Below the pieces are notes generated by a model. It had not been told where the DNA came from, ran no database searches, and saw only the letters and a list, made by a program, of their open reading frames with translations. A DNA stretch of 50,911 nucleotides from Hydnum rufescens UP504 (Eukaryota; Basidiomycota; Agaricomycetes; Cantharellales; Hydnaceae), in contig MU128943.1 in NCBI GenBank assembly GCA_014904985.1, positions 181,721 to 232,631 on the forward strand, written 5' to 3'. Every line of letters begins with the position of its first letter. Within the stretch, counting starts at the first letter, position 1. This document shows, in pieces, positions 34,085 through 44,876 of the stretch. The position numbers and the translations under genes are program-made.

Positions 34085-35595
34085 TGTGGAAGATAAAAAC
34101 ATCCAGTATCAGAAAACGCGAAATCACACCACTCCCAGCCTTTGGATGATCACATGACCAATTACGAAATTAATTACGGCTATGCACGGAAATCGAATTC
34201 ATTCTATAACTCCGTCAGTTTTGATCGGAGAGGTACGCTCATATAACTCTTAGAAAGCTATGATTCACACCTTTTGAACGGTACCAAACACAAGTCAAAC
34301 GGACCAAAACTGCACTCTCCAGGCCAATTTTACTACCAAAATCCAGGATTTCCAGTACAAAACGAATTTCTCCCTCAGTTTGCATCTGATCCCCTCGGAA
34401 CCACCGCACCCAGAAAGCTGTTAAAAATACACATCTAATGATACCAAGAACATCTATTACGGATGCAAACTGCTGTTTCTGCATCGAATCCCATCCCATG
34501 CACTTGTCCCCATTATCAACCAACAACAAAAACACCTTAACCACTGGACTATGCTCAAATTAATCTCCAAAACCCAGAGATATCCTTTCATTTTGCCTCC
34601 AGAATGCTCCACATGGTCAGTGACCACATGCTCCAAGCATTCCACATGCTCAGCAAATTGGTGACATCACCCCTCCTCATGATTCCTTTTGTTCTCTTTA
34701 TGAATGACATCACTATGACATCACCCCTCATAATTCCTTTTGTTCTCTTTATGAATGACTCAGCTATGACTGCATTATTACATCATCTTGTTATTTTTCT
34801 TTTGTTCTCACCTATGACTCACCCATGGGGGAGTCATATTTCTTAAACACAGCCACCTTCAGAAAGGTATAAAAGCTGGTAGATTTCCTGTATCCCCACA
34901 CAAAATCATCTCCTCTCTGGAAATCATCACTGTCAACCACTGTCAACTTTTCTGCTTGCCTCTAAAGAACAGTCTATCTATAAGCCATCTGGAGCTAAGT
35001 CATCTTCAAGGTTGTTGAGACAAAGCCACTGGTAGCCCTCTATGCAAATCACTAAAGCCAAGGATAGTTGCAGGACCTAAGGTTAGAGTTGCTGGACATC
35101 CAAGGAAAAGTAAGCATAACGAAATATGTATCAGGTTTTGAAGAGAGAAGAAAGAAACATACTAACAAGACTAACCAAGCACTGACCAGTCTATAACCCA
35201 CAGATATCCGCATTTTGACCAGGAGAACATAAACAAGAATACACAAATATCAGTAAACAGACCAACGCAACACGAATGACGTATAAGCCTTTCCACAAGC
35301 ATCCCAGACGTATAAGCCTTTCTATAAGCATCCCACATGATGTATAAGCCTTTCTACAAGCATCCCCAATGTATAAGCCTTTCTATAAGCATCCCAAACA
35401 ATATATCATTGACTACAGCTAGTCCATATCCCTTCCTATTCTCCACTGAACACCATACATGTCTTGCAGAGTGTGATCAACCATTGAAGCAAACCAGCCC
35501 AACGAATAACAATAGAAATACAGTCTCCCATCTACACACTGGCTGAACCAGAGTTTGATTTGACAGTCATCGGAGCTCCCAACCCTTCTTCTATA
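34085..35595 (+). mobile_element. Solo LTR, family B, copy B4
   Basis: 1,511 bp, TGTGGAAGAT... to ...CTTCTTCTATA, with perfect 4-bp duplication ACGC (34,081-34,084 and 35,596-35,599). TATA box at 34,868-34,875. Two copies of the shared module near 34,208 and 34,370. It is inserted in an E3 exon and followed three bases after its duplication by inverted copy B5. Confidence 0.85.
34868..34875 (+). promoter_or_regulatory. TATA box of LTR B4
   Basis: TATAAAAG in the run AGAAAGGTATAAAAGCTGGT, conserved in position with the other B copies. Confidence 0.5.
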
Positions 35596-35602
35596 ACGCT
35601 GC

Positions 35603-37200
35603 TATAGAAGAAGGATTGGGAGCTCCAATGACTGTCAAATCAAACTCTGGTTCAGCCAGTGTGTAGATGGGAGACTGTATTTCTGTTTTTATTCAATGGG
35701 CTGGTTTGCTCTGATGGTTGATCACTCTCTAGCAAGTTGTGTATGGTATTCAGTGATGGTAAGGTGATGGTATGGACTAGCTATAGTCAATGATATATCG
35801 TGGGATGCTTGTGAAAGGCTTATATGTGTTGTATTGAACTGTTTACTGCTATTTTGTGTGTACCTATTTGTGTCCTCCTGGTCAAAATGCGGATTCTAAA
35901 GAGGGCTCTAGACTAGTTTAAGCTTGATTTAGTATGTCAATGTGTTTCTTTCTTCTTCTGACTTAACTTTGTTATCACTCACCTTTCCTTGGATGTCCAG
36001 CAACTCTAACCTTAGGTCCTGCAACTATCCTTGGCTCAGTATTTCATGTAGAGGGCTTCCTGTGACTTAGTCTTAACAACCTTGTATGACTTAGCTCCAG
36101 AAGGCTTTTAGATCAGTACTCTCTTCAGATGCAAGCAGATTTAAGCAGATTTGTAGACAGTAGTATATTCCAGTAGTGAGAAGATGGGGGGATACAGGAA
36201 AATCTACCAGCTTTTATACCTTTCTGAAGGTGGCTGTGTTTAAAGAATATGACTCACTCCTAGGTGAGTCATATGTGAGAACAATAGGGTTGTCAAGGAG
36301 GGTGAGTCATTCATAAGGTGGTTGCATGATAGGTGAGTCATTCATAAAGGGTTGTCAAGGAAGGTGAGTCATTCATAAACAGAACAAAAGGGTTGCTAAG
36401 AAGGTGTTATCTTTCATAAAGTGGTTGCAAGGAAGGTGAGTCATTCATAAACAGAACAAAAGGGTAGTCAAGGAGGTGTTATCTTTCTTATCTGTGGGGT
36501 TCTAGAAGTTATTTGTGGCAATGGGAGATGAAATCAATGGATATTTCCGAGTTCTTGGAGATTAATTTATTTGTAGTCCAGTGGTTAAGATGTTTTTGTT
36601 GCTGGTTGATAATGGGGACAAGTGCATGGGATGGGATTTGATGCAGAAACAACAGTTTGCATCCGTAATAGATGTTCTTGGTATCATTCGATGTGGATTT
36701 TTGACAGCTTTCTGGGTGTGGTGGTTCCGAGCAGATCCGGTGTAAACTGACAGAGAAATTCGTTTTTTACTGATGGGTGTTGATTCTGATAGTAATATTG
36801 TTCTGTAGAGTTCAGTTTTGATCTGTTCTTCGCATGCTCAGTACCGTTGGATGCGGATTTTTTATATCTTTTTAGGCGCAGTTGTTCTGAGAGGATTGAA
36901 TGCGAACTGACAGAGAAATTTGTTTTTACTGAAAATCCCGAATTTTGACAGTAATATTGGTCTGGAGAGTGCATTTTTGGTCCGTTCGACTTGTGTTTGG
37001 TACCATTCGAAAGGTGTGAATTGTGGCTTTCCGAGAGTTATATGGGCGTACCTCTTCAATCAAAACTGATGGAGTAATCGAACGAACTCTGTTTTCATGC
37101 ATAGCCATAATTAATTTTGTAATAGGTCACATGATCATTCCAATGGCTGGGATCAATGGATATTCACATTTTCTGATACTGGATGTTTTTATCTTCCACA
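35603..37200 (-). mobile_element. LTR family B, copy B5
   Basis: About 1.6 kb, reverse orientation: starts TATAGAAGAAGG and ends CTTCCACA on the plus strand. TATA box (minus) at 36,211-36,218. Flanks CTGC and CCGT do not match. Closely related to B6. With B4 it forms a tail-to-tail inverted pair. Confidence 0.85.
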
Positions 37201-37558
37201 CCGTGAATGAAAGCCATGAACAACCCCACGAACAGGGCCTTCAACGATGCCCCCTCAAGGGACCAGAGCCCAGGCCCCCAACATGGGTGGATGAGCCACA
37301 CACCCACTGCAGCGGGTGTGTGGCCATATAAGGTATATTGTTTTTAATAGCTACAACTGCACAAGAAGAGCAGCAGTCGCTGCTCTTCTTGCGTGAGTTT
37401 TAATTTTTAATTAACATATTTACTATTCTAGGTCAAGATGTCCCACCCCAACATGCAAAGATACGCAGCCATGAGCCCAAACCTGTGGATGCCAGGACCC
37501 CAATGAAACCCCGTGCCTGGTTACACACAAACAAACAAAGGACAACAAATGAAAACCC
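37201..37558 (+). repeat. E3 right array, second part
   Basis: The exon continues with GAATGAAAGCCATGAAC, then exon hairpin 37,294-37,324, donor AAGGTATAT, intron hairpin 37,358-37,392 (AAGAAGAGCAGC variant), TTAACATATTTACTATTCTAG and a further exon. E3 is lost at the gypsy LTR that begins at 37,559; its right terminus is not in the window. Confidence 0.75.
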
Positions 37559-38196
37559 TGTCAGGGCCACGCTGCGATGAGAGCACCAAACAAATATAAA
37601 CACAGATAACTCTGACTAAGTCCGGTGTAGGTCCAGCTAAGTCCGGGAGAATCCAGGCAAGAACAAGATAATGAGGATGGGATGGAGAGGCAGTCCAGCG
37701 GCCTGGAAGGGACTAGGTGGAAACGAGCACAGCGGTCCTTAAGCTCACGGAGTCAGCTGGAAGGTACTTGGACTGTAGTCCGGAGTAGAAGCGGAAATCC
37801 TGAGATTAACATTAAGGGAATAGGTACAGTGAGGCTAACCTGTAGTCCGGAGTAGAAGCGGAAATCCTGAGAGACCAAAGCTGAGTCTCTGGATTTCGCC
37901 CTGGACTACTTATACATAGGTCCTATACTATGGGGGACTGATCGCTTAATGAGAGGTGGTTACAGGGGGGCAGGCACAAGAGGGGGAGTGGGCAGGGGAT
38001 GGGAAAGTGGAGGGGACAGGGACAGGGCCAGGGACAGGGCCAGGGGTAAGTGTGTGGGAACCGGAAGTAAAGGAAATGTGGAAATGAAGGGGAAATGAAA
38101 CGGAGGCAGGGACAAATCGGAAACAGGCCGGAACCAAAACCGGAAACAAACCAGAAACAAATCCGGAATTAACTGGGAAACAGACAAACTCTGACA
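37559..38196 (-). mobile_element. 3' LTR of the chromodomain gypsy element
   Basis: Ends TGTCAGGG...CTCTGACA are inverted. On the minus strand the LTR begins TGTCAGAGTTTGTCTG, directly after the purine run AAGAGGGGGG, a good polypurine tract for plus-strand priming. Contains tandem GTAGTCCGGAGTAGAAGCGG blocks (37,774 and 37,843). The 5' LTR is not in the window. Confidence 0.75.
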
Positions 38197-38280
38197 TTAC
38201 CCCCCTCTTAAGCCCAATCGTCCCAAGCAGGCTGGAAGGATCAATCCGCAGAAGCATCTGGAGTTCTTGTGCCACATAAC

Positions 38281-39121
38281 ATGTCAGGCAATAATCGTTC
38301 TCCGTTTGAAGAAGCTTGTCTCCGCCATGAAGAGGCTGCACAGGCGTTGAGGGAGGCACAGGAGGAGGAGGCCAGGCTTGCGGAGGAGGAGCGGAAGAAG
38401 GAAGAGGCGAAGCGGAAGGCAGCTGAGGTGGCATGTCGTAAGGCTACTGCAGAGGCTACTGCCAGAAGGGTCTGGGAGGATTCTGCCAACCAGCCGTGAG
38501 TCCATGTCTTGGTGAAGTTCCGCTTACTTGGTAACAATATCCTCCAGGTCTACCATGTGTGTCCGCTGCATTCAGCACCAGATCTCTTGTGTCCCCCAGG
38601 ACAAGCTGGGAACGCGGGCGTGCTGGCTGTGCTTCATGGCAAAGGTTTGATGCACACTGGGCAATGAAGGGGCGTCCGGAGCTGAGCCATCGATGGGTTG
38701 GGGCCGTGCTCGTGCTCCTGCAGCGGACGTCCAGCTCCGACTGGCGGTAGCCACGGAGCAAAGCGTGCTTGCACACAAACAGTTGGCCAAGGCATTGGAG
38801 AAGCAGGCCTGGGCTGCAGAGGAGATGGCATTGTCGGTGGGGGAGATGCGAGACTCTCTCCAGGCCATCGCTCGGCACCTGGTCCCTCACCAGGTGGTTT
38901 CTCATCCTTTGGTCCCAAGTCCAGAGTGGATGGGGATCAGGTCTGGAATGGTCAAGCCAGCCTCCAGTGGGGGTCCATTGTCCAGATGCAGGATCAAGTG
39001 TCAATGTACCAAGGAGCCCATCAACATAACGGACAGTGAGGGTGGGAATGGTGATGTTGATGACGAGGACGATGACATGGACAATGAAGACGATGATGAC
39101 AAGGGCAAGGGCAATGAGTAG
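38281..39121 (+). pseudogene. Antisense coiled-coil ORF of the gypsy element (broken)
   Basis: Lies between the chromodomain and the 3' LTR but on the opposite strand to pol. The first part (38,281-38,499) reads MSGNNRSPFEEACLRHEEAA and then a long Glu/Ala/Arg-rich run with heptad character, ending at a TGA. The last part (38,693-39,121) continues a helical region (ALEKQAWAAEEMALSVGEM) and ends in a strongly acidic tail rich in Asp and Glu. The middle is shifted between frames, so it is not translatable as it stands. Function is unknown. An antisense ORF is unusual for gypsy elements; it may be a structural or regulatory accessory. Confidence 0.55.
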
Positions 39122-39209
39122 TCCAAGTCATTGTTCTGTCCTCCACTCCTCCCTTTTTCGTTTTTTTTTTTTTTGTTCCTTGTTGTAAATACGTTGTTCC
39201 TTGAATCCG

Positions 39210-40206
39210 TCAATGCCTCGACCAGTCCAGGAGGTCCGTCAGAGATTCTGTGAGGAACTGGGTGGTCCTGAACAGTATGGATGCGAACTCCATGGCATTA
39301 ATGCATCTCAGGGCCTCCGGATGAGTCTGGTGGAATTCCTGAATGGCCTCTGGGGTGTTTTCCAGATTGGTGTCGGGGACCCACTCATTGTCGGAAGCCA
39401 GGTACCCCTTCCACTTCACTAGGTACTGGAGTTTCTGGCGGAAATACCTGGAATTCTCGATTCGCTCAACTTCATACTCCTCTTCACCTCCTCATAAGAT
39501 TGGGGGTGGTGGGGGGTGAGCTGTGCACTCTGCAATTGGGTCCAGTCGGAAGGGGCAGAGTTTAGACACATGGAACACTGGGTGGATACGCATGGAGGCA
39601 GGGAGTTTGAGGCAGATGGCAGAGCGGGAGATGACTTTATCAACCTTATAGGGTCCAAGCCATTTGTCGGAGAGTTTTTTGGTGGGGTGGTCAGTGGAGA
39701 TGTCGCGTGCATCTAGCCAAACTTGGTCGCCAATTGTGTATTCTGGAGCGTCCGTGCAGTGGGCATCATAGAAGCATGCCATGTCTTCTGCAGCCCTCCA
39801 TAAGGCGGCCTGGGCTTCATCCGTAGCCTTCCGCATCCGAGTGATGAAGTCCGAGGTGGCTTCAATCATCCCAGCACAGACTGGTTCAGTGCCAAGGTGA
39901 GGGTCCTGTCCGGAGTCCAGCTGGAATGGGGTCTGGCGTGTAGAGGAGTGCACCCAGTTGTTATATGCGAATTCCGCAATAGGGAGCCATTCCGCCCAGT
40001 CATTCTGCTGGTGGTTAACAAAGATCCGGAGGTATTGCTCAATTTCCTGGTTGACATGCTCTGTCTGTCCATCCGTCTGGGGGTGGAATGCTGTCGAGAA
40101 ATTTGCCTTAATGCCAAGGAGTGAGTTCAGCTCCTTCATGAACTTGGAAGTGAAGGTGGTGCCTTGGTCACTGATAATGGTTTCCAGAAGGCCGTGATGT
40201 CTCCAC
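39210..40206 (-). pseudogene. Gypsy pol: integrase C-terminal half and chromodomain
   Basis: On the minus strand: ISDQGTTFTSKF (second catalytic Asp), AFHPQTDGQTEHVNQEIEQY (third catalytic residue, Glu), then the integrase C-terminal domain (GDQVWLDARDI; KLSDKWLGPYKV) and RIHPVFHVSKL. After one in-frame TGA at 39,492-39,494 the frame continues into YLVKWKGYLASDNEWVPDTN, a chromodomain, which can direct integration to marked chromatin. It ends at a TGA at 39,210. Upstream it is cut by the hAT-like insertion at 40,207. This is a chromovirus, Ty3/gypsy class. Confidence 0.88.
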
Positions 40207-40870
40207 TATGGTTGCCACAGTCAGGTTTTGGTCAGGTTTTGCCCAATTTGGGCAAAACCTAAACCTGACCAGGTTCCAAAATCACCCATGAGGGCAAAAC
40301 CTGAACCTGACCTGAGGTTCGGTCTCATTCAGGTCAGGTTCAGGTTTAAACCTGAAACCTGAGGTATGAGGGAAGCCAACATTTTCAGGGGGTACTACAG
40401 AATATCTAGACCCCCTGCTCAAGTCTCTGCCTCTGCCACTCCCTTTACATCCTGCTTTAGATCCACATCTCCTTCCTAGCCCCCTTTCACTTCAATTTAC
40501 TGCTCACACATCTTCTGGAGATAGTATTTAGTCACTACATTCTGTCATGTGACTTGTGACCTGCACCAATTACCTCATTTGATGGCCAAGTCATGTGACT
40601 TCTGACTCCAGAACTATAGTCACATGTGTAAATTGCCAGATTTGGTGCCAGGATAGTGGTCAATTTACATGGAATGGAACCTACACCCTACCTTTCAGGT
40701 TCAGGTTTAAACCTGGTTTCAGACCGGTTTTTGGATTCAGGGCAAGGGCAAAACCTGAACCTGACCTGAAGAAAATGAAATGAAACCTGACCCCAATGGA
40801 ACCTGACCTGGGTCAGGTTCAGGTTTAAACTCAGGTTCCACAGGTTTAAACCTGAACCACAGCATCCATA
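40207..40870. mobile_element. Non-autonomous hAT-like element (copy 2)
   Basis: Ends TATGGTTGCC and GCATCCATA (TATGGATGC in reverse complement), flanked by perfect 8-bp duplication GTCTCCAC at 40,199-40,206 and 40,871-40,878. Removing one duplication restores the integrase frame around the site. Interior blocks CAGGTTTAAACCTG, GGTCAGGTTTTGCCC and their complements match the element at 2,461-3,237. No transposase. Confidence 0.9.
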
Positions 40871-42504
40871 GTCTCCACACGTTGTCTCGGAACAGATGGG
40901 CGACCCTGGCAGAATCGACTGTGGTGGTTGTGGGCATTGCATGGATTCATTTGGATAATCGGTCAATGATGATCATCATGCTGTCAAATCCATGTGATTC
41001 CGGGAGTTCTGTGATCATGTCCATGGATATGACCTGCCATCGATGGTCCAGCACAGGGTTGGGGTGGAGTGTTCTGGATGGCTTGGAGGGGAAGGTTTTC
41101 ATCCAGTTGCAAGTGTCACAGGCAGAGACATAGGTCGCAATGTATCGAGACATCCCTGGCCACCAGTAGTGGTGGGACACCAGCTCATACGTCTTCCACC
41201 ATCCGGGGTGACCTGTGGTCGGAGTATCATGGTGCTCGTGCATGAGGTCATGACAGAGTTTTGGGTCCAACAGGACATATATGCAGCCTTGGTAGAGAAC
41301 TGTGGAGCCATGGAATTCCCAATCCTTGAGGTGTGTCTTCGGTCCATCCCCATTCAGCTCCTTAACAATCTGGACCACTTTATCATCAATCTCCATTGCC
41401 CTTTTAATCCGTGCCATCAGGCTCCGGCTGGGCCCTTTGACTGTGACAACCTCTGGGGAGTCGGTGGCCCGTGTCTGGAAGGCGGCCGGTTTCAGGAGCA
41501 CCACATCGGAATTGTCAGAGTCCCCACATGGATGGTCTGACCAGCATGAGAGGGCGTCAGGCTTCCTGGATTGTGTCCCAGAATGGTGTTGGAGGGTGAA
41601 GTTGAACTGAGAGAGGAATATGCTCCACTGGGCTTGCCTCTGGTTCAACTTCTGGGCAGACCAGAAGTACTGGAGGTTCTGGTGGTCCGTCAAGATCTTG
41701 ACCAAGTGAGGGGAACCTTCGAGGTAGTGTCTCCAAGCTTCTAAGGCCCGGATGATGGCTAAGAGCTCCTTGTCATAGATGTCATAGTTTCTCTCGGCCT
41801 CGGATAAGCTTTTTGACAAGAAGCCCATGGGGTGCCACTTCCCATCATCTTGGAGTTGGGAGAGTACAGCTCCTGTTGCATACCCGGAGGCATCTGCTTC
41901 CACTCAGAAGTGTCTGGACTCAGAGGGAAACACCAGGATCGGTGCGGAGGTGACGAAGGCTTTCAGTTTGAGGAAGGCATTACGTTCTGCATCAGTCCAC
42001 CAGAAGGGTGTATCTTTCTGGGTGAGGTCATTTAGAGGTCTGGCAACTTTGGCGAAATCCTGAATGAATTGTTGGTAGAAGTTAATGAACCCTAAGAATG
42101 ACTGTGTTTCTTTCAGGTTTTTGGGCTCCGGCCAGTCTGTTACGCCTCCAACTTTGACAGGGTCCATCTCCACATGGTCCAGCGTGAATATCATCCCCAG
42201 GTATTTGATCCGATCTTGGAAGAACTCACACTTTTCCAGTTTCAGGAAGAGTTTGTTTTCCCAGAGGGTCTGTAGGATGCCTCAGACTCCTCGGACATAC
42301 TCTTCTCAAGTCTTGGCAAAGCATAAGATGTCATCCAGGTACACAATGCATACTCCATTGTCGATCCATTCCCTGAGGACATCATTGATCATGTTCTGGA
42401 ACGTCCTGGGGGAGTTGCAAAGTCCGAAGAACATTACCAATGGTTCGAACAGTCCTCGGTTCATCTGGAATGCTGCTTTCCATTTGTCTCCTTCTGCCAT
42501 CCGG
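40871..42504 (-). pseudogene. Gypsy pol: RT remnant, RNase H and integrase N-terminal half
   Basis: In order on the minus strand: RT palm fragment with VYLDDILCFAKT (YxDD), thumb and connection (SFLGFINFYQQFIQDFAKV), RNase H (ADASGYATGAVLSQL; AERNYDIYDKELLAIIRALE; TDHQNLQYF), then integrase H2C2 zinc finger (HDTPTTGHPGWW; CDTCNWMK) and first catalytic Asp in SMDMITELP. One frame throughout, with in-frame TGA at 42,306, 42,282, 41,904 and 40,947. Gag, protease and most of RT are missing, truncated by LTR B6 at 42,505. Confidence 0.9.
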
Positions 42505-44070
42505 TATAGAAGAAGGATTGGGAGCTCCGATGACTGTCAAATCAAACTCTGGTTCAGCCAGTGTGTAGATGGGAGACTGTATTTCTGTTTTTATTCAATG
42601 GGCTGGTTCGCTCTGATGGTTGATCACTCTCTAACAAGTTAGGTATGGTATTCAGTGGAGGATAAGATTGTGGTATGGACTAGCTATAGTCAATGATATA
42701 TCATGGGATGCTTGTGAAAGGCTTATACATGTTGTGTTGAACTGTTTACTGCTATTTGTGGGTACCTATTTGTGTCCTCCTGGTCAAAATGCGGATTCTA
42801 AAGAGGGCTCTAGACTAGTTTAAGCTTGATTTAGTATGTCAATGTGTTTCTTTCTTCTTCTGACTTAACTTTGTTTTTACTCACCTTTCCTTGGATGTCC
42901 GGCAACTCTAACCTTAGGTCCTGCAACTATCCTTGGCTCAGTATTTCGCATAGAGGGCTTCAGTGACTTAGTCTTAACAACCTTGTATATGACTTAGCTC
43001 CAGATGGCTTTTAGATCAGTACTCTCTTAAGATGCAAGCAGATTTGTAGACAGTAGTATATTCCAGTAGTGAGAAGATGATGGGGGATACAGGAAAATCT
43101 ACCAGCTTTTATACCTTTCTGAAGGTGGCTGTGTTTAAAGAATATGACTCACTCCTAGGTGAGTCATATGTGAGAACAATAGGGTTGTCAAGGAGGGTGA
43201 GTCATTCATAAAGTGGTTGCAAGATAGGTGAGTCATTCATGAACAGAACAAAAGGGTTGCTAAGAAGGTGTTATCTTTCATAAAGTGGTTGCAAGGAGGG
43301 TGAGTCATTCATAAACAGAACAAAAACAAAAGGGTAGTCAAGGGAGTGTTATCTTTCTTATCTGTGAGGTTCTAGAAGTTATTTGTGGCAATGGAAGATG
43401 AAATCAAAGGATATTTCCAAGTTCTTGGAGATTAATTTATTTGTAGTCCAGTGGTTAAGATGTTTTTGTTGCTGGTTGATAATGGGGACAAGTGCATGGG
43501 ATGGGATTCGATGCAGAAACAACAGTTTACATCCGTAATAGACGTTCTTGGTATCATTCAATGCGGATTTTTAACAGCTTTCTGGGCGTGGTGGTTCCGA
43601 GCAGATCCGGTGTAAACTGACAGAGAAATTCATTTTTTACTGATGGGTGTTGATTCTGATAGTAATATTGTTCTGTAGAGTTCAGTTTTAATCTGTTCTT
43701 CGCATGCTCAGTACCGTTGGATGCGGATTTTTTATATCTTTCCAGGCGCGGTTGTTCCGAGAGGATTGAATGCGAACTGACGGAGAAATTTGTTTTTTAC
43801 TGAAAATCCTGAATTTTGACAGTAATATTGGTCTGGAGAGTGCATTTCTGGTCCGTTCGACTTGTGTTTGTACCATTCGAAAGGTATGAATTGTAGCTTT
43901 CCGAGAGTTATATGGGCGTACCTCTCCGATCAAAACTGACGGAGTTATAGAACGAATTCGATTTCTGCGCATAGCCGTAATTGATTTCGTAATAGGTCAC
44001 ATGATCATTCCAATGGCTGGGATCAATGGATATTCGCATTTTCTGATACTGGATGTTTTTATCTTCCACA
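42505..44070 (-). mobile_element. LTR family B, copy B6
   Basis: About 1.57 kb, starts TATAGAAGAAGG and ends CTTCCACA on the plus strand. TATA box (minus) at 43,106-43,113. It sits between the broken gypsy RT on the left and unrelated sequence on the right, with flanks CCGG and GATG, so this is not a simple insertion. Confidence 0.85.
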
Positions 44071-44373
44071 GATGGTGAACACTTTTAATTGCAGCCCCTT
44101 GCAATGTCTTTTATCTTTTCCTGACTTATACAACTGAGCCTGAGTTGCCTTTCCTTGTGTAATACCACCATTTCCACCCTTCAAACCAAAGCGAAATCTC
44201 CTGCAAGTTTATACTTCGAATTTGGTGATAGAAGTCGCTTATTGTCGGGTATGGATCTTTTAATATCCGCGTTTTCAATAGGTTTTTCTTTGTATAAGTC
44301 TTGGATTATCAAGTGAACACCCACTTTGGATTACATTGTTTAGATGGAGGTCAAGAGAATCTGTGGAGAAGGT

Positions 44374-44730
44374 TCAATGAGGCACAGATATGTTCTCTGG
44401 AACACGGAGGAGAAGGACAAATTCAATTTCGAGGTTGTGATGTAATGAGGGTCGATTGTTGAATGGTTCTCCGAACTTGTACATTGTCCAATCGACTCTT
44501 TTTGTCTTTATAATGCCATCAAATGCGACTTGGGGATTTGGGAAATAACGGATGATCATATGGGATTCGAGGTGGGTGAATGGTTCAGGATAGAGATAGT
44601 CAAATTGCCGGTAAATGATCATGTGAAGTTCCAATGGCATGATGAACACTTTTGATTCGTACCTTGGGGATAGTCGTTCGATTTGCTTGTATGTCATTTT
44701 TGCATCCGTAGGTCTGTGATCATGTGTCAA
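44374..44730 (-). CDS. Small protein of unknown family, 118 aa (paralogue a)
   Basis: Starts MTHDHRPTDAKMTYKQIERL. Contains LELHMIIYRQFDYL, HLESHMIIRYF and KRVDWTMYKFGEPF, ending EIEFVLLLRVPENISVPH. No signal peptide or membrane segment. It weakly resembles the two small frames upstream on the same strand (shared ES.xIIR and DW..xxF patterns), so the three may be a local family. A TATA-like run lies at 44,813-44,821, about 85 nt before the start. I do not recognise a function. It could be an accessory gene of the mobile block or a single-exon fungal gene. The flanks 44,071-44,373 and 44,731-44,876 show no other gene. Confidence 0.5.
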   Translation of the reverse strand: MTHDHRPTDAKMTYKQIERLSPRYESKVFIMPLELHMIIYRQFDYLYPEPFTHLESHMIIRYFPNPQVAFDGIIKTKRVDWTMYKFGEPFNNRPSLHHNLEIEFVLLLRVPENISVPH

Positions 44731-44876
44731 CCTTTAATTTGGCTTAGGCTTCCCATGAGTTCGGATTCCTTCATTGATCAGCAGGGTCGTTTCCATTAGC
44801 ATCTTGCTGTCATTTTTATATGTCAATGTCATTGAAATGCAGTGGAGGAGGTGGAGGTTTCATTTTTTGAAAATTA

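Noticed and set aside
34085..37200. B4/B5 as inverted terminal repeats of one DIRS-like or TIR element
   Set aside because: B4 alone has its own 4-bp duplication ACGC, and B6/B7 show the opposite relative arrangement. Separate solo LTRs fit better.
38456..39004. 182-codon minus-strand frame opposite the coiled-coil ORF
   Set aside because: It is a shadow of the GC-rich plus-strand ORF and has no domain. The plus frame shows heptads and an acidic tail.
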